Origin: Coenobita brevimanus | Lineage: Eukaryota; Arthropoda; Malacostraca; Decapoda; Coenobitidae | Assembly: GCA_032717465.1 (NCBI GenBank) | Contig: CM064715.1 | Span: 41,881,159-41,945,158, forward strand | DNA: 64,000 nt | Reading direction: 5' to 3' | In this document: positions 12,141-24,242 of the stretch, piece after piece | How positions within the stretch are numbered: the first letter of the stretch is position 1 | How the letters are laid out: the number at the start of each line of letters is the position of its first letter | Notes under the pieces: model-generated | Told to the model about the DNA's origin: nothing | The model's database searches: none | What the model saw: the letters and a program-made list of their open reading frames with translations, nothing else | Position numbers and translations under genes: made by a program

Positions 12141-12535
12141 CTGGGCTAGTACAATAACAACAACAGCTTTCATTGAACCAACAGTCCTTCTTTCTTGTTG
12201 TACCCTTTCAAGCACTTAAATCAGTAAATTTTCAATCTTACACATCACACTAAGTACAGTATAGTACTTGAATGCACTAATATTCTCCATTTCCTCACAT
12301 CCAGCCTCATTATGCATTCTGTGAGTTTATTTCTCTCAAAATCTTTAACTTTACACTTACCTACAGTACATTTACTTATAGATTCCATGTCTGACATACA
12401 CCTCCTTACTCATTCACCAAGCCTTATAACTCCAATTCATCTTCATTTAACAATACAGTCTCATTGGCAAACAACAATGCAGGAAGTTTCCAGACCCTAC
12501 CCTCTCTCACTGGGGACACTCTAACATCCACTGAT

Positions 12536-12727
12536 CTATTGTCTCTATCTATCTATCTATCTATAGCCCGACGCCCTAATCCCGCAAAGGGTTACCGCAG
12601 ACAAAACGCCTCCAAGTTGCTCTGTCACCCACCATTTGACTACCCTCCCCCCAACTCACCCCCTCTCCCTCATATACCTCTCAACTCCATCCCTCCACCT
12701 CATCCTCGGTCTACCTCTCCCTTTACA
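12536..12727 (-). mobile_element. LINE family B 3' end nested in LINE B
   Basis: On the minus strand this is the last roughly 170 bp of family B followed by its (TAGA)n tail (seen as CTATCTATCTATCTATAG at 12541-12567). It lies within the RT part of an older copy of the same family. A clear target-site duplication was not found. Confidence 0.75.
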
Positions 12728-14116
12728 TAATTTTTATAACTTCATCCATGTATAAATTGAACAACCATGGAGACATGATACATCCATTTCAATTCAACAT
12801 TCATATAAAAGAAGTCCCATAGTTCATTGTTCACCTACACTGTAGCATTAGTATCCTCATACATAATGATCACAGCATTCAATAGCTTCCCATCTACTCC
12901 ATAAATTTTTAATATCATCCATATTCCTTCTCTATGTACTCTATGCTTTCTCCTGACCTATTAAGGCAGCATACAACTTCCCTTCACTAGATACTTTTCC
13001 ACTAAACTTTTGGTAACAAATATCTGGTATATGTAGCCTCTTCCCTTCCATTAATAAAGGGGAAAATGTTCTTCAGCTACTCATAATTCAGCTAATTTAT
13101 CAGCTCTTGTTGATAAATATTGTACTTCAGTATACATTTTTCCTCTTACACTGAAGACAGATATTCCTGTTAATGCCAGTTACGTCTCTTTCTCCTTTTC
13201 CTTTGTAGCCTATAGGGAACTTTTTTTATTGTAGTTGACTTCCAGCTCTCCAGAAGCCAACCATCCTTCAAGGCCAGTCTGCACATCTTCCATATCCATT
13301 CTGTCACCGTCTCTCCCCTGTATTTTACCATTTCGCCACCCTATCAATTAGTTCCTGGAACTTTCCCCATTTTGGCTTCATTGCCTCACTTAATTCCCTC
13401 TTAAAGATCTTTTCTGTACTCACTTCTCTTTTTACACTTCATTAAATCCTGGAACTTTCCCCATTTTGACTTTTGTTATTGCTTCAAATAATTCCATCAT
13501 ACAGATTCTTCCTCTCTACTCACCTCTCTTTTTCCCAGGGGTTCCCCAGCCACATACTTGTGTTATTTCTGTTCTTTATGTTCAACAATTTCTTGAAGTG
13601 TTCTGTCCATCTGCTCACTTTTTCTCCCTTCTCCATTAACATTCTGCCACTTTTATCTTTTACTCCCCTACTGCTTCCCTTATCACTTCTTGACCTCCTT
13701 TCATAACAGTTTCTTACATTCCCATTATGTTACACTCAGATTTCTTCCAAGCTTCTCATCCATGCTTCTCTTATTCTTTCCTGCTACTCTTGTCACATCT
13801 CTCCTCTTTTCTACACATAACTCTCTTTTCCGTCTCTTAACATCTTCCATTCCTCAACATCCTCTCAGGCACTATGTGCTTTCTTCTTCGCCGCACCTCA
13901 TTTCACATTTTCAGTCCACCTTGCTCTTCCTTGCACTCCTTTATGTCCTCTCTTCATCCCACACATCCACACACTACCTCACATGTTACACAGATATCAT
14001 CTGTGATTATTTTACATATGCCAGTTTGGTAATCAGTTAGTCCACCCCCCCAACTTCTATACACTGTTATGTGCAATATGCATCTCATTTGCTTACATGC
14101 GTGCCCACGTGTGCAT

Positions 14117-14118
<2 letters not shown>

Positions 14119-14152
<34 letters not shown>
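14119..14152. repeat. (CA)n microsatellite
   Basis: About 17 CA units inside the decayed LINE B copy. Confidence 0.95.
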
Positions 14153-14153
<1 letters not shown>

Positions 14154-14577
14154 CATTGCCCTCTACTCATCCAACTCGCATACCAATCCTCCTTAGTATT
14201 TACCATGTATCGTATATACCTGTAGATCATTTTGTGCCTAAAGAAGGTATTGGTTATTGCCCTGCCCATCTTCACACAAATATCCACCAGAGCACTACCA
14301 TTTTCAATAAAAACAGCCTTCTCACCTTGGTTACCTGTTGGCTGCTCTCCAAGCTGCAGGTACACCACAGGAGACCGTGCAGAATGCAAAGTGATCAACA
14401 GGCCATCAGGTGACCTAGACACACTTGTACATTCAGTGGAACAGCCTCCCAACGATAATGAAAATAAAAACTATTTCCAATTTAATTAATACCGTTATCA
14501 TAAATAATACATTAATAGTAATAGTAATACTAATAAATGACCAAGTAATAGTAATAGTAATAGATGACCACTAAAGT

Positions 14578-14714
14578 AATTATCTATCTATCTATCTATC
14601 TATTGCCAGACGCCTCAATCCTGTTTGGGGTGGCCACAAACAAATCGCCTCCAAGTCGCCCTGTCCCCCGCCATTTCACTGCCCTGCTCCCAACTCACAG
14701 CCCCGTCTCTTATA
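14578..14714 (-). mobile_element. LINE family B 3' end, solitary
   Basis: A (TATC)n run is followed by the complement of the family B 3' terminus (TGCCAGACGCCTCAATCC, GGGGTGGCCACAAACAAATC). It is 5'-truncated to about 115 bp plus tail. Confidence 0.85.
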
Positions 14715-16147
14715 TAATTATAATAGTAATATAATAGAGAGCAATTGATTTTAATAGTAATAGTAATAGAAACCCAGTAATATACCCCATATCTGGTCTG
14801 TTCCCCTGAATGCATCTCATTGTAGACTTGTGTCATCAGTAAATTACCATATCATGTTGTATGTGATGTTTGATGTCCCAGTTTTTAACAGGACTGTAGT
14901 AGTGTTTATAAGGATAATAACATGACATATGGTGTTTCTGTGGCAGTCTCTGTTGTCTAAGGTATGTGAGAGTTTGGATGTGGCCCCAGAATACATCTCT
15001 GGCTTTTCTTCAATATCTTATAGGGAAAGTTGCGTCAATATCCGGCAGCTCACTGTCCAAACACTCCCACCGGTACACAACACTGCCGGATTTCGGGGTA
15101 TACTTGTACTGAACGTGGTATGTGATAATGGAATTGTGCGATAATGAAAGCACAGAACCTGTGAGACTTATCCTGATTTGTACTAGGCATCCCAAATGCA
15201 AGCCCTTTTACAACAGTTTATACCCATTAAATACATACCATACATACTGTTATGATAAATATCAGAAACATACATAAGCATGGTTAGGTTAATAGAACTT
15301 GATGAAAAGAGCACAGTAAGGAAGAAATACATGCCATAGAGAGACCTGAGATGGGCTTGAAGTTAGGGTTTCTGAAGCTAGGGGATGGTGAGTTAGTGGT
15401 CTCCACCACCTGGGATTAACTCCTTGAGTAGGGCATCATCTTTGAATCCCTCAGAGCCATCTGAAACTGCAGACACTGCACCATCATTGTTGGCAGTAAC
15501 CAGCTCAGGTGTGCAATACTGATGTTTTTAAGCCAACAAATCACAATAATGAGAGGAGCACAGATTTTCATTTCACAGTGAAATTGAAAACCTCTGTAAC
15601 CGAGTGTGTGATAACCAAGGGATCACTGTATAAGAGGAGTAGATACTGTAGAAGAATAAAAAAAAAAATGGTGCTTTTGTTAGACAAATATTTGCACAGC
15701 AGAAAAACTGCACAATCCATGAATGTAGTGACCTTGGGAATATTGTTGTGACTGCTAGCTTCACTAGTGTCTGCATTCATTCATTTATGAGTGCCAGGAT
15801 AATCCATTCCTATTGCTATTTGCTGTTCTAACTACTCCTTTTTCTGTTTCATTATTCATATTATACACTGGGGAGCTGTATTTGGGCACTGTGGGCATGT
15901 CAAAATGGCTGCCAACCTGCAAATTTTGAGCTTGTGTGTATTGTAAGAATTCAGGGATTGTGTGTGCTTGCAAAGCACAGATTGATGAAAATAAAATGTG
16001 TTAAATTTGAGAGCTTACTGTGCCTTTATATGCATAAACCTGGTATACATATATCAGTCCATTAGGCACTGTCGTATGTACAGTACTATCAAGTTGTGTT
16101 GTGTTTAGATTGTCATCAAATATATGAGTTATTTTTTCTCTTGCCAG
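14715..16147. other. Intronic sequence, no gene recognised
   Basis: TAG-rich short runs, AT-rich DNA and scattered short open frames are seen. The phrase ACCAAGGGATCACTGTA at about 15617-15633 looks like one end of a TA-flanked Tigger-type element, but no partner end was found. The last 20 bases are the MRPS24 exon 2 acceptor. Confidence 0.45.
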
Positions 16148-16248
16148 CAAGCCTGTACGAGGGAATGCGGGAGCCAGAGACAGTGATGGAGGACATTTTT
16201 ATTCGAAGGTTTATGACTGGTACATGGCATGATCTCTTTGTTTCTGAG
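16148..16248 (+). CDS. MRPS24: MRPS24, coding exon 2
   Basis: This exon of 101 bp completes the split Thr codon and adds 33 residues, including the motif TVMEDIFIRRFMTGTWHDLF (19 of these are read without a gap). Animal MRPS24 has TVEDVFLRKFMWGTFPGCL at this place. The acceptor TTCTCTTGCCAG ends at 16147 and the donor GTAAGAATG begins at 16249, phase 0. Alignment of the spliced product with the human protein is gap-free across the exon 1-2 junction, which supports the splice choice over the alternative AG four bases further on. Confidence 0.92.
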
Positions 16249-16564
16249 GTAAGAATGTAACTTCTTGCTGTTCAGTATTTATTTACTGACATTTATTTTT
16301 TAGGCATTGAGAAGTAAGAAGCATTGTATTGTTGATGTGGATGTGCTGAAAATTTCTAGGAGGAGAGGGAGAAATCGAGAATGAGGTGGAGGTTTGGAAT
16401 GGAGGTTCTGTATACAGTATTGATTTGAGTGATGTGTGTTGGAGGAAGTGCAGCCTGATGGTGGAGGATATAAGTGACATGGAGTAGAACAAGTGTATTT
16501 GTGGCTTGAGGGTTTGCATTGCAAGGAGGACATATTAGATTATTTGTCATTAGTGTTTTATGTT

Positions 16565-17789
16565 TATTAGTTGGAGAAGAACAGGGAGGCTTTAGGAAGG
16601 TAAGAGGTTGTGTAGATCAGATATTCATTCTTAGATCTTTAGTGGAAAAGTTTCTAGAGAAGGGAAAGACGTTGTATGCGGCTTTTATGGATGTGGAGAA
16701 AGCATATGACAGGGTGGTTAGACAAGAGTTGTGGAAAGCATTAAGAATATATGGAGTAGATGGGAAGTTGCTGAATGCTGTGAAGAGTACGTATGATGGT
16801 GCTAAGGCTGCAGTGCGTGTGGATGGTGAACTGAGTGAATTTTTCTCTTTGAAAGTTGGGTTGAAACAGGGATGTGTCATGTCTCCATGGTTGTTCAATC
16901 TGTACATGGAGGGGGTAATAAAAGAGGTACAAGGTAGGGTAATGGATGTTGGAGTGGCCCTGGTGAGAGAGGGTAGTGTTTGGAGACTCCCTGTACTGTT
17001 GTTTGCAGATGATACTGTGTTGTTGAGTGAAGACGAAGGGGAGCTGCAGGACTTGGTGGATCAGTTTGGGAGTGTTTGTAAGAAACGTAATCTAAAGGTG
17101 AATGTAGGGAAGAGTAAAGTGATGGTCTTTGAGAGAGATGAAGTCAGTGAATGTACAGCGAGGTTGGATTGTGAGGAATTGGAAAATGTGAGTACGTTTA
17201 AATACTTGGGTAGTGTGATGAGTAAGGATGGAGGGTTGGAGGGTGAAGTGCTTGAAAGGGTACAGCAGGGAAGAATGGTTGCTGGTTCCTTGAAAGCAGT
17301 GATAAGAAACAGGGAAGTGAGCATGGAGATAGAAAGTTACTACATGACAGTATTGCGATACCAACTTTAACATATGGAAGTGAAGCTTGGACGTTGTTGG
17401 AAGGACACGTCAAGAGTGAGAGCAGTGGAAATGAGTTATTTAAGAGGAGCCTGTGGAGTCACATGGAGAGATAGGCTGACAAATGAGGAGCGTTGTGGTG
17501 TGGATGCGGATGTGATAGGAAGCGTTAGGAGGAATACACTGAGGTGGTTTGGCCATGTGGAGAGGATGGAAGGTGAAAGACTGATGAAGAAAGTGTATGT
17601 GATTGAGGTGGAACGGGGGAGAGGCCGAGGATGAGATGGAGGGATGGGGTGGAGAGGTATATGAGAGAGGGGGGTGTGAGCTGGGAGCAGGGCAGTGAAA
17701 TGGCGGGGGACAGGGTGACGTGGAGGTGATTTGTTTGTGGCCATCCCGAACGGGATTGAGGCTTCTGGCAATAGATTGATAGATAGATA
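16565..17789 (+). mobile_element. LINE family B, 5'-truncated, with target-site duplication
   Basis: A 1225-bp insertion is flanked by the perfect 10-bp duplication GTTTTATGTT (16555-16564 and 17790-17799). It encodes the RT palm with FRKVRGCVDQIFILRSLVE, YDRVVRQELWKALRIYGVDG, KQGCVMSPWLFNLYMEGV and the catalytic FADD box. The frame is open to 17370. It then shifts before the C-terminal RWFGHVERMEGERL domain. It ends in (TAGA)n. It is a relatively recent insertion into MRPS24 intron 2, sense to the gene. Confidence 0.92.
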
Positions 17790-17799
17790 GTTTTATGTT

Positions 17800-18337
17800 G
17801 GTGCTGAGCAGATAGCTTGATTTGATGACTACATCATAGTCAGGCAAGGTGAACTTGTCTTTCTCACTGGAGAGGACAACTTCTGTGAGATAAGTATTTG
17901 GTGAGAGTGAATGGAGGTTTGACTAGATTTGGAATGGACATGGGGGGTAGGGTTGTTGTGGCATTCTCTGTAGTGGTGGGAATTTACTCATCTTTTGTCT
18001 GTTTGTTTGATTCTTGTTTACCACATTTGTCTGCATCTGGCTTCATAACTCACACTCATACTTTTAGATTTACTGTGGCACCATATCTCCTGGCTTTATA
18101 ATATGTCCTCATCTCATTTATATCACCTTTTGGTCCATTCCTGACTACAAAGGGTTTACATTAACCCTGTCTAATCGGTTCTGAACCCCTGGTGCAAAAA
18201 TTACAACTTTTCAGAACTTGAACACATGGATCTAGGAAAAGCTAACTGCTTCTGGGGTTTATGACTAACATGGGGCTAGACACATCCTCTTACCTAATCA
18301 TTGACTAAATTGTGTTACTTATGAACTTTTAACAGTA
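17800..18337. other. Intronic sequence, nothing recognised
   Basis: No gene, RNA or clear repeat was found between the LINE B copy and the next TIR element. Confidence 0.5.
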
Positions 18338-19414
18338 CAGTACAATCCCAGTTAACCGGGTGGCTTGGGGAATTTACCTTCCCGGTTACAGATTTTTCCC
18401 GTATTTCTGATTTTCAAGTCAAATCTATACAAAGGCTATCACAGCAGTAAATACAGTTCAGGTACTCACCAGTCACATTAGGGGTTACACTAAGAGATTC
18501 TGCCTGAAAAACTGCCTTGTAAACACACACCATGGTCATAACACACGTGCGTACAATGTCTAGCAATTTGCAGTACTGCAAATTGCACCAGTCCATTGTT
18601 TACCGAATTACTGTATTCATTATATGTACTGTACTCATAAAAATTGAAAAATAAAATAAAGAAATAAAAGCTTGAACATTTATTAGTGAACTGATGATGT
18701 GTTAAGACTGCACTGTAGAATTATCATGACACCTGTGCCCCCACGTGAGTTTGTTTACGTTTCTGACCCCGACTGTTCTTCTTCTTCCCCATCTGACCTC
18801 CATCACTCCACCCCTCACCCACCACTCAGCTGTTTTGCAGAAAATAAAATAAATGATGTACGTATGAAATGCAGGCATATTATTTATTTATTTTTCTTCC
18901 AACAAAGTAAACTTTCATTCCTATTAACATTTATATTCAGCCATTAGTGTTTTATGATGTTCGCCTTTTTCAAGTGTGTTGCATATGTCCAGCTTCTGTT
19001 TCAAGGTAAGCACGATACGCTTACGTTTAGTTTGCACTTTAGGCATTTTGGAGTGTACAAATTACCGTCTATCAGAGGAACACAATAGCAAGAGAGCTTG
19101 TTTACTGTCTGGTGGCAAAAAGCAGACTGGTGATTTTTGGAGGGTGTGGAGGATGACTGAATTCAAGTAGGGGAAAGAGGGGGAGAGGAGGGGTGGTTAA
19201 GAGGATTTCCTAGGGATTTACATTAGCCGGAAATGCCTTCACCTCGCTTTGTCTGACTTCACCCAGCCTCGCGTGACACGATCAGACGGCGGTTTGGCGG
19301 TCCATTCAAATTGGCGCACAGTTATAACTTACTGACATTTTTACCAGCCCTTGAATTTTCCAGTTTTTCTGAGTATTCCATTTGTCTGGATACTGGATAG
19401 CTGGGATTGTACTG
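18338..19414 (-). mobile_element. pogo/Tigger-like element, internally deleted
   Basis: The termini CAGTACAATCCCAGTTAACC and, on the other strand, CAGTACAATCCCAGCTATCC form inverted repeats. TA lies outside both (18336-18337 and 19415-19416). On the minus strand from about 19043 an intact start reads [19 protein letters not shown], continuing with [10 protein letters not shown]. That is the first helix-turn-helix of Tigger transposases. The frame breaks at about 18890 and the DDE domain is missing, so this is a non-autonomous deletion product of an autonomous parent. Confidence 0.88.
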
Positions 19415-19416
19415 TA

Positions 19417-20529
19417 ATATGTACTTCAGTACAGGTATAGTACTGGGCTGAGGTGAGTATTGGGTATAGTGTGGTAAGGAGGTTAGGTGACTTTGAGGCC
19501 TGGATGGCCAGATGAAGTGGACTCTTGCTTTATGCAGGCTTGCTTTGCACTAACCACCCTCTATGCAGCACCCCAGTCTCCACCCTTCTTTTCTTTATGT
19601 TGGCCCTTCCATGGTTTATGTGGGAAGATTGTGGCTGTTAACCCTGGGTTGTTGCCTTCAGCATTCAAAATATCCATGCAGTGACGTGGTTGTCACAGGA
19701 TGTTGACATCATGACTTGATGCATGTGCATAGGCTGCTCTGGGTATCCTTTCTATGCCCTTTTGCACCATGCAGGCTGCATATTGTCCCAGTCTTGACCC
19801 ATGAGCTTATCAGAGTCCTGTGTAATCTTACCTTGTATTACTGTACATGAACTATGATGTCCTCCACACAACAGAAAAACTGTCAGTGTGGTAGTAAAGG
19901 CAAGTGAGTGCCAATTACTGTTGGGAAAAAAAGAAAAGAAAAAAAAAAGGATATCTGAAGTGCTTTGATATTGGAGAATGTGTGGCAGACACTGCAAAGT
20001 TTTACAAGATTAATTAAATCAGCTATAAGGTCTGTGCACTTACACTGTACCAAGTTAAGGTGGAGCAGGCAATCAGACTGGCCAGCCTCAATTGATTGAA
20101 ATGTTTATTGTTGTAAAAGTGTAGCATTATGGTGATATTGCAAGCACACTTGCACTCTAGGCCCACTCAGCAGACACTGTCTCACCTGTCTTCTATTGAA
20201 AGTGCTGTTTTCACATTTCTTTTAGATTATGCTTTGAGAATGTGACTTTCAATGATGATGATGTATGTACATGCTAGAAGTAGCTATGGATGCATTTTAG
20301 AAATGAACATTGTATGTAAATAGTATCAGATGATTGGATTATTTATTGTGATCAACTGAATGAAGGATAGAGTGCTTTTGTTGGGTCACTGAGCCTTAAG
20401 CCAAAGGCTGAAGCCTGGCTTAAGTCTCAAGTCTTGCAAAAATGCCACACTAGTCATTACAACTACTGTGTCAAGCTGAGTTTAAATACCATTATTACCA
20501 TCTTTCTTGTACAATCATTGTTTAATATG
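19417..20529. other. Intronic sequence, nothing recognised
   Basis: Short spurious frames only. A poly-purine run AAAAAAAGAAAAG is present near 19927-19948. Confidence 0.45.
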
Positions 20530-20955
20530 TGCAGTGATGGTCAGAGGAAGTTTAGAGGATGAAGTGCTTGAAAGGGTGCAACATGGAAGAAAGGTTGCTG
20601 GTTCTTTGAAAGCAGTGGTAAGAAATAGGGAAGTGAGCATGGAAGTAAAAAAGTCACAGCTTGATAGTATTGTACAGTAATACCAACCCTGACATATGGA
20701 AGCAAAGGATAGACCTTGTTGGAAGGACACAAGTCAAGAGTGAGAGCAGTGGAAATGAGCTATTTGAGAGGAGCTTGTGGAATTACGTGGAGAGACAGAC
20801 TGACAAAGAGGAAGTGAAGGAACATTGTGGTGCAGATGTGGATGTGATAGAAAGTGTTCAGAGAAATACATTGAGGTGGTTTGACCATGAGGAGAGGATA
20901 GAGAGCAAGAGACAAAGGAGAAGAGCATATGTGAGTGAGCATGGGGGGGGGGGTA
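20530..20955 (+). mobile_element. LINE family B fragment, 3' half
   Basis: The RT thumb to C-terminal region is readable in broken frames: GRKVAGSLKAVVRNREVSME-like, SRVRAVEMSYLRGACGITW-like and NTLRWFDHEERIESKR. It stops in a G-run near 20943 without the usual (TAGA)n tail. Confidence 0.82.
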
Positions 20956-21959
20956 TGTAATACTGTGCGTCTTCTAGAAATAGATAGCAAGTACAACACA
21001 TATGGCCGATTCTTGATACAACTGACTACTGTAGACTTGCTATTGTATTGCTATTGTATAATTATATTCATATACAGTATATACAGTACAGTATATCTAT
21101 TATGTTACTACGAGTATATTACAGTTATGTAACTACATTCAGTTTTACTACATTATAACAAATACCACATATTTACATTAGTATTTAACTTAATTGTTTG
21201 ACGAATTGATAAATAGTCATGTAACATATTCCTGTACACTGTAGATTGAAATACAAAGATAGGTCGTAGGTACGACTGTTTGGCACGACCGAGCGATATA
21301 CTGTATAAGCATTAATATATCATAGGACAATATGTAACACTAGCACATGATGTATATCAATACACATACCAGATGACCAAGAATGTCAGTACACATGATG
21401 TATGTCAGTACACATACCAGACTGTCAAGAATTCAATGTATCTCAAATGCTTGACGTAATGCACGGAAGATTGCTTGTCACATCTGAAATGTACCAGACG
21501 CAATACATACACACACACACACACACATCACCCAGCCAGTAATATACAGGTATACAGAGAAATCAGAGGTGAGAGTCAAAGAGCAAGAGAAGGCAGATTG
21601 GAGAGACGAGAGAAGGAAGCTTAGGAGATAGAGTGGAGTAGGAGGTTTGCCATCACACTGATAGTATGTGGATCACGTCACTTTGTCCATCACATAACTG
21701 TCACAGAAAAACCCCTTAACCCCAGAGTGTCTGTACCATCATTTACAATACAACTTAGACGGAGGGGGAAGTGAGACAGAGAAAGACAAGCCTCAAGATA
21801 GAACCCACAATGAGCTATCCAATGCCTCACCATTTTACGTTTGGCAGCAATAGTAATGTACAATACACTACGATACCTACGCTGGTAACAACAATTCTAC
21901 ATATCTTCCACAATTTTGACACTGGGGGTACCTACCTACCTAGTTACATACCGACCTCC
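20956..21959. other. AT-rich intronic sequence with a CA microsatellite
   Basis: A short (AC)n lies at about 21508-21527. The stretch at 21280-21425 has repeated CACATGATGTATRTCARTACACATACCAGA phrases (two copies near 21350 and 21395). No coding signal was seen. Confidence 0.5.
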
Positions 21960-22136
21960 CACCCTCTCTACTTAATGACAAGGGGAAGACCAAGGATGAG
22001 ATGGAGGGGTGGAGTGAAGAGGGAGGTGTAAGCTGGGGGGAGGGCAGTGAAGTGGCAGGGGACAGGGCTACATGGAGGCGATTGTTTGTGGCCACCCCTT
22101 ATGGGATTAAGGTGTCTGGCCATAGATAGATAGATA
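21960..22136 (+). mobile_element. LINE family B 3' terminus
   Basis: It begins near AAGGGGAAGACCAAGGATG and ends GTCTGGCCATAGATAGATAGATAG, matching the last 150 bp and the tetranucleotide tail of the other copies. Confidence 0.85.
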
Positions 22137-22599
22137 GATGATCAGAGTTTGTTTATGCATGTGTTGGGTGGTCATACAGCTTTGATTTGGGCCATTTTGG
22201 ATAAGTTTTGGAGCCCTTTCCTCTTATTAGCCATATAACAATGTATCTTATGGAACCATTTATGTAGAATTCGTTCACACAAGGACCTTACCCCCACATT
22301 TCCTGTGTAAATTGTGGCCTCACTATATGTTATTTTTCTTTCTTTTTGCTGATGCCCAATCGATCACTGCTTGGTTTGTTAATTCTATCTATCTATAAAC
22401 CTAGGCTGCTTCCCCCAAGGAAATGTAATGCACAGATCAGAATGAGGATAATTAGGGCACCCTTTGACTGAATGTGTGTGTGTGTATGTGTGTTTGTTGC
22501 AGTCTTTATTTATTTTCTGCAGTGCTGTTCCACATATATCATTGAATCATTCCTTTATCTTTTTATATTTAGTTCCATGTGTAGGAATGAATTTATTAA
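22137..22599. other. Intronic sequence, nothing recognised
   Basis: No gene or known repeat was recognised. A short GTGTGTGT run is near 22473. Confidence 0.45.
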
Positions 22600-22830
22600 C
22601 CATCCATCCATCCATCATCCAGTCTTATATTGCCCCATGAGGAGTATATGATCTTGGGGCAAGGTAAGTTGGTCCTGACATTTAAGATGAGAGTGACCAG
22701 CCTCACTCATCCCTGATTGGCATTACATGAGCAGTAAACCCCAACCACCCACTGGATATAAACCTGCACAAGCTCAGTCCAATTGGAGCACCGTAATTAC
22801 TCACTAAACCACCAGGTGCCATAATTTCGT
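22600..22830 (-). repeat. tRNA-like SINE, copy 2
   Basis: Read on the minus strand, the head has an A-box-like TGGTTTAGTGAG (22800-22811). About 35 bases on there is a B-box-like GGTTTATATCC (22754-22764), the spacing and order of an internal RNA polymerase III promoter. The body holds CAGGGATGAGTGAGGCTGG and CTCATGGGGCAATATAAG, and the element ends in GGATGGATGG repeats. Related copies lie at 5546, 25630, 40216, 60823 and 62250. The tRNA of origin was not identified. Confidence 0.72.
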
Positions 22831-23105
22831 TATATGGTTACCACCCGACATAGTAGAGGTAAATGGTTTCCAGGTGTACAGGAAACCATTTGGCTTGTCA
22901 GTCAGTGTAGAGTCACCCATAGGCAGAAGGAAGAGGAAAGTATGAAGGAAAGAAAGACAGAAAAGGGAGTAAGTCATCCGCAGGCGGAAGGAAGAGTAAA
23001 GAATGAAGGAAAGAAAGACAGAAGAGGAAGGAAAGAAGAAAGGAAAGGGCAGACACCCAAAGCAGCACTACATCGAATGAGTGGATGGTGACCTTCCCCA
23101 CCTAC
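22831..23105 (-). repeat. Hairpin repeat joined to SINE, copy 2
   Basis: It contains the stem AAATGGTTTCC / GGAAACCATTT at about 22861-22892, then two purine-rich units each starting AGTCAYCCRYAGGC (about 22910 and 22970). It ends GCACTACATCGAATGAGTGG... CCACCTACCAC, as in the copies at 5726-5992 and 61031-61303. Confidence 0.75.
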
Positions 23106-24174
23106 CACATTATTAACACCATCATTATATATCTCATTAAAATAGTATATATTTTGCAAATTTTTGGCTTCAATGAATTCTTTTCAGTCATATTTCATGA
23201 AATAATTTCTCAATACCACAAAATTAGCTTTTTCAATTATATCTATCTTCTTTGTACTTTTTCCATGCTTCCTCTTCGCAGTTCATGATGTCAAATTTAG
23301 TTACTAAACAGTCACTCTTTCCTAAGGGACAACAGTACTTTATATTTTGCAAATCTTTTAATCTTTTGTAAACACAAGATGTAACCTAAATGGTTCATCA
23401 CCACCTCTAAATCTTTTTTGATGTTCTCAACCACCAAGTTATTTGTTAACAGTTCATGTAATGTATAACCCCATGTGTTTGTATTATTACCAGCATCACT
23501 CTCCTACCAAGTACCATACTTCTTTGCAGTTAAAGTCTTCAGTTAGGTCTAGTCCATTTTTTCTTTGTGCTAGTTTTTCCAGATACATCAACATATCTCC
23601 AACCGTATCCTCATGCCCTTCATCATGTCATGTTCTTGTTTGGGGTGGCATATAAGCCACTCCTGTATCCATCTTGTTCCCTTTATCACTTTGAATTTCT
23701 ACTTGTAATGTTTTTTCCCTGTTGCCCATTTTCACCTTTCCTGTCATTAAATTACTCTCTGTCATTAGTAAAACTCTTCCTGTCTTCTCCATATACTATA
23801 TCCACTCCAGTCCAACATCTGTAGTTTTATGTCTTCATTTTACTTTGTTTCACTGATACATATGGCTGATAGTTTTTTCTTGGTTATATAATCCTATACA
23901 GTATACATATTTTTTATTAATCCATCTACATTACTATACATAACCATTATGTTACCATTCTCCATTACTTTTACTTTCCTTCCCTGCACCTTTACTTTCA
24001 CCTTTGTGATTTCTGTTTACAACATTGCCATGCATAACTTTTGTTACTGTGCTCCCTTACTTTTATTTTGCTTCCCAAACCTCTAGTTTCTCGTTTGTGA
24101 CTTCTGTTTACTTTTTTGTCTTTTCTCCACTGTACCATTTTTAATACTTTTCAGTGTATCACTCACACACACAC

Positions 24175-24242
<68 letters not shown>

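Larger units (their letters stand above)
11256..14330 (-). mobile_element. LINE family B, long decayed copy with insertions
   Basis: The minus strand reads the LINE B polyprotein backwards across the region. The C-terminal domain lies at 11256-11700, RT pieces at 12150-12535 and 12728-13030, the linker at about 13100-13950, and an endonuclease end (NGSALVDICVKMGRAITNTF) at about 14230-14310. It is interrupted by a hairpin/F repeat at 11703-12140, by a 3' end of the same family at 12536-12727, and by a CA microsatellite. All frames are broken. Confidence 0.72.

Noticed and set aside
15600..15640. A further complete Tigger-like element
   Set aside because: Only one TIR-like end (GGGATCACTGTA) was seen and no matching inverted end was found within a reasonable distance.
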